The position numbers and the translations under genes are program-made. The notes under the pieces were generated by a model, which was given only the letters and a program-made list of their open reading frames with translations, was not told the origin of the DNA and did no database searches. Below, one piece after another: positions 35,773 through 48,033 of a stretch of 64,000 bases of DNA. Within the stretch, counting starts at the first letter, position 1. Each line of letters begins with the position of its first letter. Source of the DNA: Cyclobacteriaceae bacterium. Its GTDB lineage: Bacteria > Bacteroidota > Bacteroidia > Cytophagales > Cyclobacteriaceae. Location of the stretch: contig JAIBBC010000001.1 of the NCBI GenBank assembly GCA_019694875.1, forward strand, positions 434,001 to 498,000, read 5' to 3'.

Positions 35773-36576
35773 TCACTTTCCAGAGGCAGCACTTTGGCGG
35801 ATTTTGACCCGTTCCAAGAGCAATTCCGGCTGGTCTGTGGTGATGAAATCGAACCCCTGATCGAGCAGCCAGTCCATGTCTTCCGCTGTGTTTACGGTCC
35901 AAGCATTGAGAATCATTCCGTCTTTTTTCAGCTGGCCGATCCAACCGGGATTTTTGCGGTAAACCGAGAGGTGATAGTCTGCCCCGCTGATGCCATCTGC
36001 TTTAAGCTCAGCGGGGGTTTTGTCGCCCGTGAGGTATTGCGTTATTGCTTTTGGATCCATGGCGTGGATGCGCTTCAGAATGGCATAGTCGAAACTGATG
36101 TACACAACCCTGTTTTCTACCTTCAGCCCTCTCACGACAGCCACCGCTTTCTCGGCCGCCCGGACGCCCTGAGTTTTATCGACAATAGACGGCTTTACTT
36201 CTACCACAAGTCGCGTTGAAGTGTTGTGCTTGCTACCGGCTCTCAGGTAATCCTCGAGAGTAGGCAGCTTTTCGCCATTCTTAAGTTTGTGTTGCGACAG
36301 TTCCGCGTACGTCTTGAGTTCGATGGTATCTTCCGCGTAAAGCGGATCATGATTGATCACCAGCACTTCATCTTTTGTCATCCGCACATCAAACTCCGAC
36401 CCGGCCGCTTTCAGTGCGATTGCTTTCCGCAACGATGCGATGGAGTTCTGCGGAAGCGTATCTTTTTTCCAGGCTCCGCGATGGGCAACGGTTTTGTTAT
36501 CGGCAAAGTTTAATGAGCGCGGTGACGCACACGAGGCTAAAGCCCAAATCAGAACGATAAAGCCCGGCAACCTCAT
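35773..36576 (-). CDS. Glycerophosphodiester phosphodiesterase lipoprotein
   Basis: 267 residues from the ATG at 36576, which gives the lipoprotein signal MRLPGFIVLIWALASC; the frame is open four codons further. The GDPD barrel has AHRG (H32-R33), E61-F-D63 and H76-D77 as the usual metal and catalytic residues. The loop normally PENS reads PQNS at 42-45. It cleaves glycerophosphodiesters to glycerol 3-phosphate and an alcohol, here outside the inner membrane. It starts five bases after the M13 peptidase stop and is probably in one operon with it. Confidence 0.9.
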   Translation of the reverse strand: MRLPGFIVLIWALASCASPRSLNFADNKTVAHRGAWKKDTLPQNSIASLRKAIALKAAGSEFDVRMTKDEVLVINHDPLYAEDTIELKTYAELSQHKLKNGEKLPTLEDYLRAGSKHNTSTRLVVEVKPSIVDKTQGVRAAEKAVAVVRGLKVENRVVYISFDYAILKRIHAMDPKAITQYLTGDKTPAELKADGISGADYHLSVYRKNPGWIGQLKKDGMILNAWTVNTAEDMDWLLDQGFDFITTDQPELLLERVKIRQSAASGK

Positions 36577-36581
36577 GACGC

Positions 36582-38597
36582 TTACCAAACGGTAATACGA
36601 TCAGCTTCGGCTTTGTACATCTTATCCCCGGGCTGAATATTAAACGCTTTATAAAAAGGCGTGAAGTTCATCAGCGGTCCGTTTACCCGCCACTTGGCAG
36701 GTGAATGTGAATTGGTGTTCACATACATCCTGAGAAACTCATCGCGGGTTTTAACGCGCCAGATACGCGCAATGGAAATGAAAAAGCGCTGATCGGGTGT
36801 AAAACCATCAAGCCGGGTAGAATCCTTTCCCTGCTCTGTCAGCTTGAAAGCATCATACGCAATCGCCACTCCGGCAATGTCGGCAGTATTTTCACCCACG
36901 GTTAATGCCCCCTTAATGTGTACTGAATCAAGCACGGTGAATTGATTGTATTGATCAATTACCTGCTTCGTTCTTGCCTGAAATTTTTCATAGTCAGACT
37001 TCGTCCACCAGTCGGTAACGTTTCCGGCCTTATCAAACTGCGCCCCCTGATCATCGAAGGAATGCGTGATCTCATGACCGATCACCATGCCGATCCCGCC
37101 ATAGTTCAACGCATCATCTGCATATAATTCAAAGTAGGGCGACTGAAGTATACCGGCTGGAAAAACAATTTCATTCAGCGGTGGATTGTTATAGGCTGTT
37201 ACGGTAGGCGGTGTGGTCAGCCATTCACTTCTGTCAACCGGTTGGCCAAGTTTCTTCACATTGTATTGATAGTCGTTGCGGTTTGCCGCGAGGCGATTTT
37301 CAAAATAGGTATCGCGTTTCACGTTAACGTCTGAATAATCTCGCCATTTATCCGGGTAACCGATTTTTTCGGTGAAAGCATAAAGCTTCTCCTTCGCTTT
37401 TGCCTTGGTGGAGTCACTCATCCAATCAAGCTTCGTAATTCGTGCCTCGAACGCTTTCTTCAGATTATCCACCAGTACGCGCATTCGCTTCTTCGCTTCT
37501 TCCGGGAAATATTTCTTCACATAAAGTTGCGCCAATGCATGTCCAAGTGAGCGGTCAACTGCCTGAGTCATTTCTTCCGCGCGCGGCTTTTGCACGGCCT
37601 GCCCGGTGAGTGCTTTGTTGTATGCAAAAGCAGCATCTACAAAAGGCTTGCTTAGATAAGCAGCATAACTAGTAAGTGAATTTGCTTTCAAATATGCCTT
37701 CCAGTCGCTAAGCGGGACGGTTTTTAGCAATGAATTCAGCTTGTCATAGTAAGCAGGCTGACCAACGTTAACCGAATCAACAACAGCACCCAACTCCTTT
37801 AACAGCATTGGCCAATTCAGGTTTGCATGCTTTTTAGCAAGTGTTGCTACCGCGAGTTTGTTATAGTTTACCTTCACGTCTCTTAGCTCGATGTTTGTTC
37901 TATGCGAACCCGCCAATTGCTTTTCCAGTGCGAAGGCTGCCTGTGCATCTCTTGCAGCATCGGCTGTAGTCGCTCCGGTTAACTCAAACAGTTGCGTGAG
38001 ATAATTTTTATAGGCGTTTTGAATTTTGATTGTTGACGAATCTGTTTTGAAATAGTAATCCCGCTCAGGCAGGCCGATGCCGGTCTGAACAAATTGCGCA
38101 ATGTTAACACTGCTGTTGTGATCGTCTGGCCCAACATAAAAGCCAAGTATGGAGGAATTGCCGGTCTTTTGCTCATCGCATACAAGCTTAAGCAGAGCGT
38201 TAACATCTTTAAGCTCATCGATGCGTGTTAGCAACGGCTTTACAGGTTCGTAACCCCGCTTGTTGATAGCAGCAGTATCCATTCCCGAGGCGTAAAAATC
38301 CCCCACTTTCTGTTCGATGCTACCCGAAGCGTTATCAGCTTTTGAAACACTGTCGAGGATTGCGCGCAGGCGCATGCGCTGCGGAAAATTCAAAAACGAA
38401 TACGACCCCACACCCGTCTGACTCTCCGGAATTCTCGCAGTGTCGTACCAAATACCATTCACATACGTGAAGAAGTCATCTCCCGGCTTACGGGTTGAAT
38501 CAATGCCGGTGATAACAATATGGCTTGTTGACTTGTCTGCATTCTTCGAGCATGCAACAACAGTCACAATTAAAAGAAGGGGTATTAACTTTTTCAT
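36582..38597 (-). CDS. M13 family metallopeptidase (neprilysin/PepO type) lipoprotein
   Basis: 671 residues from the ATG at 38597 (MKKLIPLLLIVTVVAC lipoprotein signal). A -7 box lies at 38622-38629, inside the longer frame that starts at 38657, which also favours this start. The zinc site is H508-E-I-T-H512 and the third ligand E569 in ENTADIAG, as in neprilysin and PepO. The N-terminal part begins KPGDDFFTYVNGIWYDT, the usual start of the helical M13 domain. These enzymes cut short peptides outside the cytoplasm. First gene of an operon with the GDPD. Confidence 0.95.
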   Translation of the reverse strand: MKKLIPLLLIVTVVACSKNADKSTSHIVITGIDSTRKPGDDFFTYVNGIWYDTARIPESQTGVGSYSFLNFPQRMRLRAILDSVSKADNASGSIEQKVGDFYASGMDTAAINKRGYEPVKPLLTRIDELKDVNALLKLVCDEQKTGNSSILGFYVGPDDHNSSVNIAQFVQTGIGLPERDYYFKTDSSTIKIQNAYKNYLTQLFELTGATTADAARDAQAAFALEKQLAGSHRTNIELRDVKVNYNKLAVATLAKKHANLNWPMLLKELGAVVDSVNVGQPAYYDKLNSLLKTVPLSDWKAYLKANSLTSYAAYLSKPFVDAAFAYNKALTGQAVQKPRAEEMTQAVDRSLGHALAQLYVKKYFPEEAKKRMRVLVDNLKKAFEARITKLDWMSDSTKAKAKEKLYAFTEKIGYPDKWRDYSDVNVKRDTYFENRLAANRNDYQYNVKKLGQPVDRSEWLTTPPTVTAYNNPPLNEIVFPAGILQSPYFELYADDALNYGGIGMVIGHEITHSFDDQGAQFDKAGNVTDWWTKSDYEKFQARTKQVIDQYNQFTVLDSVHIKGALTVGENTADIAGVAIAYDAFKLTEQGKDSTRLDGFTPDQRFFISIARIWRVKTRDEFLRMYVNTNSHSPAKWRVNGPLMNFTPFYKAFNIQPGDKMYKAEADRITVW

Positions 38598-38621
38598 ACC
38601 TGACAAAAGTGAGTATTTAAA

Positions 38622-38629
38622 CAAAGATA
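38622..38629 (-). promoter_or_regulatory. -7 box TATCTTTG of the M13 peptidase gene
   Basis: Exact TAnnTTTG on the minus strand, 24 bases before the chosen ATG. No -33 TTTG at the right spacing was found. Confidence 0.45.
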
Positions 38630-38663
38630 GGCTTTTCGAGGCTACAGTTTTCGACAACCGTCC

Positions 38664-39212
38664 TCAACTTAACGTAACCATCAGCGTGACGGCGCAAACA
38701 AATAAATTCCATTGCGCAAGACCGAAAACAAACCCTTCAGGTTCGTTTTTGTAACAGATATACACTGCGCTTATCGTCATCATCACATGCCAGAAATACC
38801 AGGTGTTATCCTCAAGCCAATCATTGAATATGAGAATAACCCCGAATACCAGCACTCCAAAATGCAACAACTGTAACACCCGATAGATTGCCTTTCTCCG
38901 CGCGAGCATTTCTTCACGCTCTTTCTTTTCACGCTCCCAACGCTTGCGTTTGTATTCGCGTTTATAGGCTTCGAGCGGATCTTCCTGCGTTTCGGGCACC
39001 ACATATATCGATGCAAAGCCGCGGTCGTATTGCGCACGCTTTTCGGGATCGGATAAAATATCGTACGCGTAATTGATGGCTACAATTTGCTCATGCGATG
39101 ACTCATGTGATCGCCTGTCGGGATGATAACGCTTGACCAGATCGCGATAGGCGCGTTTTATTTCAAGGTCAGTCGCATGGACAGATACGCCCAGGATTGC
39201 GTACGGGTTCAT
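38664..39212 (-). CDS. DnaJ-domain membrane protein
   Basis: 182 residues. An N-terminal J-domain (1-65) with the HPD motif at residues 30-32, then a highly charged helix (KREYKRKRWEREKKEREEMLARRK) and two hydrophobic segments at the C-terminus (about 118-140 and 150-178). It should recruit DnaK to the membrane, with the J-domain in the cytosol. It starts 11 bases after the DUF3467 gene and is likely co-transcribed with it. Confidence 0.88.
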   Translation of the reverse strand: MNPYAILGVSVHATDLEIKRAYRDLVKRYHPDRRSHESSHEQIVAINYAYDILSDPEKRAQYDRGFASIYVVPETQEDPLEAYKREYKRKRWEREKKEREEMLARRKAIYRVLQLLHFGVLVFGVILIFNDWLEDNTWYFWHVMMTISAVYICYKNEPEGFVFGLAQWNLFVCAVTLMVTLS

Positions 39213-39223
39213 GTTGGATACTA

Positions 39224-39550
39224 CTATGCTTCTCCCATCGTTCCACCGAAGTTCATGGGAAACTTAGGTGCTCCTTGTGTTTGCTTAATCGTTCCGAAGT
39301 TGGCTTCGTACTTATCAATGTTCTCTTTTAACGCTCCCAGCAAACGCTTGGCGTGCTCAGGCGTAACGATCACACGCGCCTTCACCCTGGCTTTTGGAAC
39401 ACCCGGCATCAGCTTGATGAAGTCAATTACAAACTCGCTGTTAGAGTGTGCAATCATGGCCAGGTTGGAATAAATTCCTTCTGCAATCTCTTCGGAGAGT
39501 TCGATGTTAATCTGGTTCTGCTGGATATTATCTTTTTTCTCGTCTGCCAT
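39224..39550 (-). CDS. DUF3467 family protein
   Basis: 108 residues, no signal. ELSEEIAEGIYSNLAMIAHSNSEFVIDFIKLMPG and ARVIVTPEHAKRLLGALKENI are the DUF3467 pattern. The gene sits directly downstream of rpoC in many Bacteroidota, as here. A hairpin terminator lies between rpoC and this gene, so either some transcripts read through or it has its own promoter. Function unknown. Confidence 0.88.
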   Translation of the reverse strand: MADEKKDNIQQNQINIELSEEIAEGIYSNLAMIAHSNSEFVIDFIKLMPGVPKARVKARVIVTPEHAKRLLGALKENIDKYEANFGTIKQTQGAPKFPMNFGGTMGEA

Positions 39551-39613
39551 AGCTATTTATAATTCAACAATGAGTTGATTTAATAATTCAACGATGCGGT
39601 GATGCTAAGGTAC

Positions 39614-39651
39614 TAAAAAACAAATGTGCGAACAGTTTCCCATTCGCACAT
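39614..39651 (-). terminator. Terminator of the rpoBC operon
   Basis: Stem TTCGCACAT and ATGTGCGAA (complement strands of 39643-39651 and 39624-39632) with a ten-base loop, then TTTGTTTTTT on the minus strand. It lies 28 bases after the rpoC stop. Confidence 0.85.
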
Positions 39652-39679
39652 CGTTAAATTGATCAATTGTTAAATCAGA

Positions 39680-42600
39680 TTAGTCCTGGAGCTCTTTCTC
39701 CCGGTCTTTCTGCTTCGTTTCACTTGCTTCTACGAAGGCATCGTACTCGTCTTTATGCGTTACGATCATGTCTACGTATTTGCGCTGACCGGTTCCGGCA
39801 GGGATCAGGTGACCAACGATCACGTTCTCCTTCATGCCCATCAGTGCATCGCGCTTACCGCGGATCGCAGCTTCGCTCAACACTTTGGTTGTTTCCTGGA
39901 ACGATGCAGCCGACAGCCAGCTTTCGGTTTTCAACGATGCCTGGGTAATACCCTGAAGCGTTGGTCTTGAAACCGCAGCTAATGCATCGCGTACTTCCAC
40001 AAGCTTCTTGTCGTTTCTGCGCAAGCCTGAGTTTTCATCGCGGAGTTCACGTGCCGTAATAATCTGGCCCGGTTTGAACCGCTCAGAGTCGCCCGCCTCA
40101 ACCACAACCTTCTTATCAAGGATCAAGTCGTTCTCTTCACGGAACGTAAGCTTGTCAACAAATTCTCCCGGAAGGAATGTTGTATCGCCCGGATCAAGGA
40201 TTTCAACTTTCTGCATCATCTGGCTTACGATACACTCGATGTGCTTGTCGTTGATCTTCACACCCTGCAGACGGTAAACTTCCTGGATTTCGTTCACCAG
40301 GTATTCCTGTACTGCAGTAGGTCCTTTGATTGCCAGGATGTCTCCCGGAGAAATTGATCCGTCAGACAATGGCTGACCTGCTTTCACAAAGTCGTTATCC
40401 TGAACCAGGATGTGTTTCGACAGCGGTACGAGGTAACGCTTCTGAACACCATCACGTGATTCGATGAAGATTTCACGGTTACCACGCTTGATACCACCAT
40501 AGGTTACTACACCGTCAATCTCACTCACTACTGCAGGGTTTGAAGGATTACGTGCTTCAAACAATTCCGTTACACGAGGAAGACCACCGGTAATATCACG
40601 TGACTTACCATACGTACGCGGGATTTTCACCAGCACCTGGCCCGGCTTAATCTTGTCGCCTTCATCCACTGCAAGGTGAGCCCCTACCGGGATGTTATAT
40701 GACTTAGTCTCTGACTTACCCTTCACGACAATCGCAGGGTTTTTAGTCTTGTCACGTGTCTCAGTAATAACTTTCTCACGGTGACCAGTCTGTTCGTCAG
40801 ATTCTTCCTTATACGTGATGCCTTCGATGATGGCTTCGTATCCGATCTCACCTTCAAATTCCGACAAGATCACCGCGTTATAAGGATCCCAGAAGCAAAG
40901 CTCCTCGCCTTTCTCAACTTTCTGCTTGTCTTTCACCTTCAGGTAAGCACCGTATGGAACGTTGTTAGAAATCAACACGCGGCCGTTCTCCTTATCCAGG
41001 ATACGAATCTCGCCTGTACGACCCATTACAACCGTTACTTTATTGCCTTCACGGTCAGTTGTATCGATGGTACGGATACCTTCGAATTCAACAACACCCG
41101 GGAACTTCGCTTTAATGTTTGCATCAACCGCAATGTTCGATGCTGTACCACCCACGTGGAATGTACGGAGTGTAAGCTGTGTTCCTGGTTCACCGATCGA
41201 TTGTGCAGCGATCACACCAACCGCTTCACCTGATTGTACCATTTTACCGGTAGCCAGGTTACGGCCGTAGCATTTCGCGCAACCACCCATCTTCGATTCA
41301 CAGGTGAGGATCGAGCGGATTTCCACTTCTTCGATAGAAGTTTCTTCGATGCGTTTTGCGATCTCTTCTGTGATTTCTTCGTTGGCGGCAAGGATCAACT
41401 CCTCGTTCAACGGATCATAGATGTTATGTACGGTTACACGACCGAGGATACGCTCTGACAAAGGTTCAACGATATCTTCGTTGTCTTTCAATGCCTGAAC
41501 TTTTAATCCGCGTAATGTTCCGCAATCCTCTTCCGTGATAACAAGGTCGTGCGCAACGTCAACCAACCTGCGGGTCAGATAACCTGCATCGGCTGTTTTC
41601 AACGCTGTATCGGCAAGACCTTTACGTGCACCGTGTGTCGAGATAAAGTACTCCAACACATCCAAACCTTCTTTAAAGTTTGAAAGGATCGGGTTCTCGA
41701 TGATCGAACCAACTGAACCAGCAAGGTTCTTTTGAGGTTTCGCCATCAAGCCACGCATACCTCCGAGCTGACGAATCTGCTCACGGGAACCACGGGCTCC
41801 TGAGTGCATCATCATGTAGATCGGGTTGAAGCCCTGGTTATCATCTTCCAACTGACGCATCAATGTGTTGGTCAGCATGGTGTTTGCACGCGTCCAGATA
41901 TCAATTACCTGGTTGTAACGTTCGTTGTCGGTGATAAGACCCATCATGTAGTTGTTCCAAACGGCATCAACTTCTTTCTGAGCTTCACCTACGAATTTCT
42001 CTTTCTCAACAGGAATCTTCACGTCATTCAATCCCATTGACAAACCTCCGCGGTATGCCATCTGGAAACCGAGTTCTTTGATGTCATCCAGGAATTTAGC
42101 AGCCTTAGAAGGACCGGCTGTCTTATACACATCTGCGATAATGGTTTGCAGTTTCTTCTTGGTCAACAATTCATCTACGAAGCCTGTTTCTTCAGGAACG
42201 TATTGATTGAATAACACACGACCAACAACGGTATCGATCAGCTTGTAAGAAAGCTTGCCTGTCTTCTTGTCTTTTACCTGAACGCGCACCTTGATGTTTG
42301 CATGCTTCGAAAGCTTGCCTTCGTTGAATGCAATCACGATCTCCTCAGTTGAGTAGAACTTGCGTCCTTCGCCAACAACAGGATGTTCAGGTGTGCTCTT
42401 TCTTCCCTTTGTGAGGTAGTAGAGACCAAGCACCATGTCCTGAGAAGGCACGGTTACCGGTGCACCGTTCGCAGGGTTCAGAATGTTGTGCGATGACAAC
42501 ATCAGAATTGACGCTTCAAGAATTGCTTCCTGTCCGAGCGGTACGTGAACAGCCATCTGGTCACCGTCAAAGTCAGCGTTAAACGCTGTACACACGAGCG

Positions 42601-43993
42601 GGTGCAGCTGGATAGCCTTTCCTTCGATCAGCTTCGGCTGGAAAGCCTGGATACCCAATCTGTGGAGCGTAGGGGCACGGTTCAAAAGAACGGGATGTCC
42701 TTTCAATACGTTTTCCAAAATATCCCAGATCACAGGATCCTTGCGGTCAACAATTTTCTTCGCCGACTTCACTGTCTTCACAATTCCTCTTTCGATGAGC
42801 TTGCGGATAATGAATGGCTTGAACAATTCGGCCGCCATATCTTTCGGCAGACCGCACTCATGCAATTTCAATTCAGGACCGACCACAATTACGGAACGGC
42901 CTGAGTAGTCAACACGCTTACCCAACAGGTTCTGACGGAAACGTCCCTGCTTACCTTTCAGCATGTCGCTCAATGACTTCAGCGCACGGTTACCATCTGA
43001 ACGAACTGCATTCACTTTACGTGAGTTGTCGAACAATGAGTCAACCGCTTCCTGGAGCATACGCTTCTCGTTACGAAGGATAACTTCAGGCGCTTTGATA
43101 TCGATCAAACGCTTCAGACGGTTGTTACGAATGATTACGCGTCTGTAGAGGTCGTTCAAGTCAGAGGTAGCGAAACGGCCACCATCCAACGGAACTAACG
43201 GGCGCAATTCCGGTGGAATTACAGGCACCATTTTAATAACCATCCACTCAGGCTTGTTCTCCACGCGTGTGTTTGCATCGCGGAAAGCTTCAACAACTTT
43301 CAAACGCTTCAACGCCTCAGCCTTACGCTGCTGTGAAGTGTCGGTTGCTGCCTGGTGACGAAGATCGTATGACAACTGGTCGAGCTGAAGGCGTGACAAC
43401 AGCATCTCCAGTGCGTCAGCACCCATCTTCGCGATAAATTTCTTCGGATCGTTGTCGTCCAGCATCTGGTTCTCACGCGGAAGCTTGTCGATGATGTCGA
43501 GGTATTCTTCTTCTGTTAAGAAGTCCATCCTGTTCACACCATCTTCTTCCTTGATACCCGGCTGGATAACCACGTAGCGTTCGTAATAAATAATCTGGTC
43601 GAGCTTCTTGGTAGGAAGACCCAGGAGGTAACCGATTTTATTTGGAAGCGAACGGAAATACCAGATGTGAGCTACAGGCACCACCAGTTCGATGTGGCCC
43701 ATGCGCTCGCGTCTTACTTTCTTCTCGGTAACTTCTACACCGCAACGGTCGCAGATAATGCCTTTGTACCGGATGCGCTTGTATTTACCGCAGTGACATT
43801 CCCAGTCTTTCACCGGACCGAAGATGCGCTCGCAGAACAACCCGCCCATTTCAGGCTTGTAGGTTCTGTAGTTGATCGTCTCCGGCTGGGTTACTTCACC
43901 GTGCGAGCTTTCCAGGATTGACTCCGGAGAAGCAAGGCTGATGGTGATCGTAGAGAAGTCGCTGTTGATTTTTTTATTTTTTCTGAAAGACAT
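39680..43993 (-). CDS. rpoC: RNA polymerase beta' subunit
   Basis: 1437 residues, typical of Bacteroidota. The zinc ribbon is [20 protein letters not shown] near residue 65, and the catalytic aspartates are D474, D476 and D478 in [12 protein letters not shown]. The second zinc site [15 protein letters not shown] is near 900, and the C-terminal clamp parts follow. It forms the active centre of RNA polymerase with RpoB. It lies 97 bases after rpoB, a gap that holds an unusual pair of competing hairpins. Confidence 0.98.
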   Translation of the reverse strand: MSFRKNKKINSDFSTITISLASPESILESSHGEVTQPETINYRTYKPEMGGLFCERIFGPVKDWECHCGKYKRIRYKGIICDRCGVEVTEKKVRRERMGHIELVVPVAHIWYFRSLPNKIGYLLGLPTKKLDQIIYYERYVVIQPGIKEEDGVNRMDFLTEEEYLDIIDKLPRENQMLDDNDPKKFIAKMGADALEMLLSRLQLDQLSYDLRHQAATDTSQQRKAEALKRLKVVEAFRDANTRVENKPEWMVIKMVPVIPPELRPLVPLDGGRFATSDLNDLYRRVIIRNNRLKRLIDIKAPEVILRNEKRMLQEAVDSLFDNSRKVNAVRSDGNRALKSLSDMLKGKQGRFRQNLLGKRVDYSGRSVIVVGPELKLHECGLPKDMAAELFKPFIIRKLIERGIVKTVKSAKKIVDRKDPVIWDILENVLKGHPVLLNRAPTLHRLGIQAFQPKLIEGKAIQLHPLVCTAFNADFDGDQMAVHVPLGQEAILEASILMLSSHNILNPANGAPVTVPSQDMVLGLYYLTKGRKSTPEHPVVGEGRKFYSTEEIVIAFNEGKLSKHANIKVRVQVKDKKTGKLSYKLIDTVVGRVLFNQYVPEETGFVDELLTKKKLQTIIADVYKTAGPSKAAKFLDDIKELGFQMAYRGGLSMGLNDVKIPVEKEKFVGEAQKEVDAVWNNYMMGLITDNERYNQVIDIWTRANTMLTNTLMRQLEDDNQGFNPIYMMMHSGARGSREQIRQLGGMRGLMAKPQKNLAGSVGSIIENPILSNFKEGLDVLEYFISTHGARKGLADTALKTADAGYLTRRLVDVAHDLVITEEDCGTLRGLKVQALKDNEDIVEPLSERILGRVTVHNIYDPLNEELILAANEEITEEIAKRIEETSIEEVEIRSILTCESKMGGCAKCYGRNLATGKMVQSGEAVGVIAAQSIGEPGTQLTLRTFHVGGTASNIAVDANIKAKFPGVVEFEGIRTIDTTDREGNKVTVVMGRTGEIRILDKENGRVLISNNVPYGAYLKVKDKQKVEKGEELCFWDPYNAVILSEFEGEIGYEAIIEGITYKEESDEQTGHREKVITETRDKTKNPAIVVKGKSETKSYNIPVGAHLAVDEGDKIKPGQVLVKIPRTYGKSRDITGGLPRVTELFEARNPSNPAVVSEIDGVVTYGGIKRGNREIFIESRDGVQKRYLVPLSKHILVQDNDFVKAGQPLSDGSISPGDILAIKGPTAVQEYLVNEIQEVYRLQGVKINDKHIECIVSQMMQKVEILDPGDTTFLPGEFVDKLTFREENDLILDKKVVVEAGDSERFKPGQIITARELRDENSGLRRNDKKLVEVRDALAAVSRPTLQGITQASLKTESWLSAASFQETTKVLSEAAIRGKRDALMGMKENVIVGHLIPAGTGQRKYVDMIVTHKDEYDAFVEASETKQKDREKELQD

Positions 43994-44033
43994 ATATCAA
44001 GTTTTCAGTTAGTGATTCATTTAAGTAAGTATC

Positions 44034-44081
44034 GAGTCTTTAGTATTGAGTAGTTAGTCTAAAGACTCAATACCAAAGACT
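44034..44081 (-). repeat. Two competing inverted repeats between rpoB and rpoC
   Basis: Arm AGTCTTTAGTATTGAG (44035-44050) pairs with CTCAATACCAAAGACT (44066-44081), 15 of 16 positions. Arm GAGTCTTTAG (44034-44043) can pair instead with CTAAAGACTC (44059-44068), 10 of 10. The two hairpins use overlapping bases and exclude each other. There is no T-run after either. Confidence 0.8.
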
Positions 44082-44090
44082 ATCGACCGT

Positions 44091-47000
44091 TTAATTCATC
44101 GAAATCTCAAGGGCCAAGCCTCTGAGCTCATGCACCAATACATTGAACGACTCAGGGATATTTGGCTTCCTCATGTTCTCGCCTTTCACGATTGATTCGT
44201 ATGCTTTCGCACGACCAACCACATCGTCAGACTTAATTGTGAGGATTTCCTGCAGAATATGCGATGCACCGAATGCCTCGATCGCCCAAACCTCCATTTC
44301 TCCAAAACGCTGACCACCAAACTGTGCTTTACCGCCGAGAGGCTGTTGCGTAATGAGAGAGTAAGGTCCGATAGAACGTGCGTGCATTTTATCGTCAACC
44401 AAATGACCCAGTTTCAGCATGTACGCCACACCTACGGTAACCGGTTGATCGAAACGCTGTCCGGTCAAACCATCGTACAGGTAAGCTCTTCCGAATTCCG
44501 GAAGACCCGCTTCTTTCAATTCAGCTTGTACCTGATCGATTGAAGCACCGTCAAAGATTGGCGTAGCATACTTGCGGCCGAGTTTCAAACCAGCCCATGC
44601 CAACACCGCTTCGTACAGCTGACCCAGGTTCATACGGGAAGGTACGCCCAGCGGATTCAAACAGATATCCAACGGTGTTCCGTCTTCGAGGAAAGGCATA
44701 TCCTGATCCTGCACGATACGGGCTACAACACCCTTGTTACCGTGACGACCCGCCATCTTATCTCCTACTTTCAGCTTACGCTTCTTCGCTACATATACTT
44801 TTGCAAGCTGTACGATACCGGTAGGAAGTTCATCTCCCACTTCGAGTGTGAAACGCTCACGCTTAAAGTCACCGGCATATGAATTTCTCTTCACGAGATA
44901 GTTCTTCACAGTCTGTGCTACCAGGTCATTGGTGTGATCATCGCTTGTCCAGTTTTCCAGGCTGATGTCGGAAATCAGGTTAACCTCTTCTGGCACGCTG
45001 TAGTTACTTTCATCGCGGTAGATGTTCTTGTCAGGGAAGAGATTGCTCTCGATCACCTTCGCAGAGAACTTCACGCCTTTGCTGATTAATTCATCACCGA
45101 ACTTATGCTTCACACCGTTGCTGGTTTTGCCGTTCAGGATCGCGGAAAGTTTCTTGATCACTTCACCGCGCAAATCGCTCAGTTGCTTGCTGTATTTGTT
45201 CTTCAGTGCGTCCAGCTCTTTCTTCGACTTGTTGCGAACATCTTTGTCGCGCTTCGGACGAGAGAACAGCTTGGTATCAATAACCACACCTTTCAGTGAT
45301 GGAGGTGCCTTCATCGAAGCATCTTTCACATCACCTGCCTTGTCACCGAAGATAGCCCGGAGGAGTTTCTCTTCCGGTGTTGGGTCGGTTTCACCTTTCG
45401 GGGTGATTTTACCAATCAGGATGTCGCCTTCTTTTACTTCCGCTCCAATCCGGATGATACCGTTTTCATCGAGGTGTTTAACCGCTTCTTCGCTCACGTT
45501 CGGGATTTCAGAAGTCAATTCTTCTTCACCGCGTTTTGTGTCGCGAACTTCAAGTTCAAACTCTTCAATGTGGATTGAGGTATAAATATCATCGCGCACC
45601 ACCTTCTCGGAGATTACAATCGCATCCTCGAAGTTATAACCCTGCCATGGCATGTAGCCTACGAGCAGGTTTCTTCCAAGGGCAAGTTCTCCGTTGTTGG
45701 TTGCATAACCTTCCACCAGCGGCTGACCTTTCACCACGCGATCTCCCTTGCGAACAAGCGGAGTGTGGTTGATACAGGTGTCCTGGTTGGTTCTGCGGAA
45801 CTTGATCAGGTTGTAAGTTTTGAATTCGTTATCGAACGTAACAAGCTTGCGCTCATCATCGGTATCATATTTAATGATCACTTTCTTCGCATCCACGAAA
45901 TCAACCACACCCGAACCTTCGGCTGTAATCAATGCACGTGAATCCAATGCTACGCGACCTTCGAGACCGGTTCCCACAATTGGCGCCTGCGGACGTACCA
46001 GCGGTACCGCCTGACGCTGCATGTTTGAACCCATCAACGCACGGTTCGCATCATCGTGCTCGAGGAACGGAATCATAGAAGCCGCTACCGATACAATCTG
46101 GTTAGGAGCAATGTCCATGTACTTCAGATCTTTCGGTTCAACTACCGGGAAGTCACCTTCGAAACGTGCTTTCACGCGCTCTTCGATAAATTCACCGTTA
46201 GGCTTAATCTTCACATTCGCCTGCGCGATGTTGTGTGTGTCTTCTTCTTCGGCTGTTAAGAAAACAAGTTCTTTTGTTTTCACTTTACCATTCTCAACCT
46301 TCCGGTAAGGCGTTTCGATAAAGCCCATCTTGTTCACTTTCGCGTGAACGCAAAGAGACGAAATCAAACCGATGTTCGGACCTTCCGGAGTTTCGATGGT
46401 ACACAAACGGCCATAGTGGGTGTAGTGAACGTCACGAACCTCGAAGCCTGCGCGTTCTCTTGAAAGACCGCCTGGTCCGAGTGCCGACATTCTGCGCTTG
46501 TGCGTAATCTCTGCCAATGGATTGGTTTGATCCATGAACTGAGACAGCTGGTTTGTACCAAAGAACGAATTGATAACAGAAGACAATGTTCGCGCGTTGA
46601 TCAAATCAACAGGCTTGAAGTCTTCGTTATCGCGAACGTTCATTCTTTCTTTAATGGTACGCGCCATACGTGCGAGACCTACACCAAACTGTGAGTACAA
46701 TTGTTCACCAACGGTACGCACACGTCTGTTAGAAAGGTGATCGATATCATCAATCAGTGCTTTTGAGTTGATCAGACCGATCAGGTATTTCACGATCAGG
46801 ATGATATCGTCCTTCGTTAACACGCGGTGGTCGAAGCTCAGGTCAAGACCAAGCTTTTTGTTGATCCGGTAACGGCCAACTTCACCCAGGTCGTAACGCT
46901 TCTCGCTAAAGAACAGGCTCTGGATTACATCGCGCGCTGTTTGCTCATCAGGAGCCTCTGTATTTCTTAATTGACGGTAAATCTGCTCAACCGCCTCTTT

Positions 47001-47960
47001 TTCAGAGTTTGAGTTATCCTTAGAAAGTGTGTTGAAGATGATCAGGTAATCGGCAATGTTCACATCCTCGCGGTGGAGGATAATTGACTTCACGCCAGAT
47101 TCCAGGATCACGTCAGCATCTTCGGCAGAGATCAGGTGATCACGCTCGAGCAACACTTCGTTGCGGTCGATTGACACAACTTCACCGGTATCTTCATCCA
47201 CGAAGTCTTCCGTCCAGGTACGGAGCACCCGGGCAGCAAGTTTGCGGCCTACCACTTTCTTCAGTGTATTCTTGTTAGCCTCTACTTCTTCTGACAAGCC
47301 GAAGAGGTCAAGAATGTCTTTATCGGTACCGTAACCAATTGCACGGAGCAATGTAGTTACCGGGAATTTTTTCTTACGATCGATGTATGCATACATTACG
47401 CTGTTTACATCGGTTGCGAATTCGATCCACGAACCTTTGAACGGAATGATACGAGCAGAGTAAAGTTTCGTTCCGTTGGTGTGCTTGCTCATGGCGAAGA
47501 ACACGCCGGGTGAACGGTGCAGCTGCGATACGATTACACGCTCGGCACCGTTGATTACGAACGAACCTTTTTCGGTCATGTACGGGATGTTACCCAGGAA
47601 CACTTCCTGTTCGATGGTTTCGAAATCTTCGTTGTCCTCATCGTTACAGGTGAGGCGAAGCTTTGCCTTCAGGGGCACAGAGAATGTTAATCCTCTGTCG
47701 ATACACTCATCTACGTTATATTTTGGCGGATCGATTGTATAATCTACAAACTCAAGCACGAAATTTTCGCGCGAGTCAGAGATTGGAAAGTTTTCAGCGA
47801 ATACTTTATATAAGCCTTCGTTCTGCCGTTTTTCGGCAGGTGTATCGATCTGCAAAAAGTCTTGAAACGACTGGAGTTGTAAGTCCAGAAAGTCGGGGTA
47901 GTCAATGATCTTCTCAATGGATGAGAAATCAATTCTACCGGTATTAGTTTTTTTTGCCAA
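44091..47960 (-). CDS. rpoB: RNA polymerase beta subunit
   Basis: 1289 residues, normal for the phylum. The rifampicin region reads [20 protein letters not shown] followed by MSALGPGG, with the key Asp, His and Ser residues in the susceptible form. [23 protein letters not shown] and [14 protein letters not shown] follow in the usual order. It is read with rplK-rplA-rplJ-rplL upstream and rpoC downstream; 145 bases with an 18-base palindrome separate it from rplL. Confidence 0.98.
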   Translation of the reverse strand: MAKKTNTGRIDFSSIEKIIDYPDFLDLQLQSFQDFLQIDTPAEKRQNEGLYKVFAENFPISDSRENFVLEFVDYTIDPPKYNVDECIDRGLTFSVPLKAKLRLTCNDEDNEDFETIEQEVFLGNIPYMTEKGSFVINGAERVIVSQLHRSPGVFFAMSKHTNGTKLYSARIIPFKGSWIEFATDVNSVMYAYIDRKKKFPVTTLLRAIGYGTDKDILDLFGLSEEVEANKNTLKKVVGRKLAARVLRTWTEDFVDEDTGEVVSIDRNEVLLERDHLISAEDADVILESGVKSIILHREDVNIADYLIIFNTLSKDNSNSEKEAVEQIYRQLRNTEAPDEQTARDVIQSLFFSEKRYDLGEVGRYRINKKLGLDLSFDHRVLTKDDIILIVKYLIGLINSKALIDDIDHLSNRRVRTVGEQLYSQFGVGLARMARTIKERMNVRDNEDFKPVDLINARTLSSVINSFFGTNQLSQFMDQTNPLAEITHKRRMSALGPGGLSRERAGFEVRDVHYTHYGRLCTIETPEGPNIGLISSLCVHAKVNKMGFIETPYRKVENGKVKTKELVFLTAEEEDTHNIAQANVKIKPNGEFIEERVKARFEGDFPVVEPKDLKYMDIAPNQIVSVAASMIPFLEHDDANRALMGSNMQRQAVPLVRPQAPIVGTGLEGRVALDSRALITAEGSGVVDFVDAKKVIIKYDTDDERKLVTFDNEFKTYNLIKFRRTNQDTCINHTPLVRKGDRVVKGQPLVEGYATNNGELALGRNLLVGYMPWQGYNFEDAIVISEKVVRDDIYTSIHIEEFELEVRDTKRGEEELTSEIPNVSEEAVKHLDENGIIRIGAEVKEGDILIGKITPKGETDPTPEEKLLRAIFGDKAGDVKDASMKAPPSLKGVVIDTKLFSRPKRDKDVRNKSKKELDALKNKYSKQLSDLRGEVIKKLSAILNGKTSNGVKHKFGDELISKGVKFSAKVIESNLFPDKNIYRDESNYSVPEEVNLISDISLENWTSDDHTNDLVAQTVKNYLVKRNSYAGDFKRERFTLEVGDELPTGIVQLAKVYVAKKRKLKVGDKMAGRHGNKGVVARIVQDQDMPFLEDGTPLDICLNPLGVPSRMNLGQLYEAVLAWAGLKLGRKYATPIFDGASIDQVQAELKEAGLPEFGRAYLYDGLTGQRFDQPVTVGVAYMLKLGHLVDDKMHARSIGPYSLITQQPLGGKAQFGGQRFGEMEVWAIEAFGASHILQEILTIKSDDVVGRAKAYESIVKGENMRKPNIPESFNVLVHELRGLALEISMN

Positions 47961-48033
47961 GGTACTTTAATGTTTAAGTTCTTAAATCCCGGACGCGCTA
48001 AGTATGGACAGGTACAAATACGAATAGACCGCG

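Noticed and set aside
44186-47932. Numerous open frames antisense to rpoB
   Set aside because: They mirror a highly conserved coding sequence with strong codon bias and lack start context or similarity.
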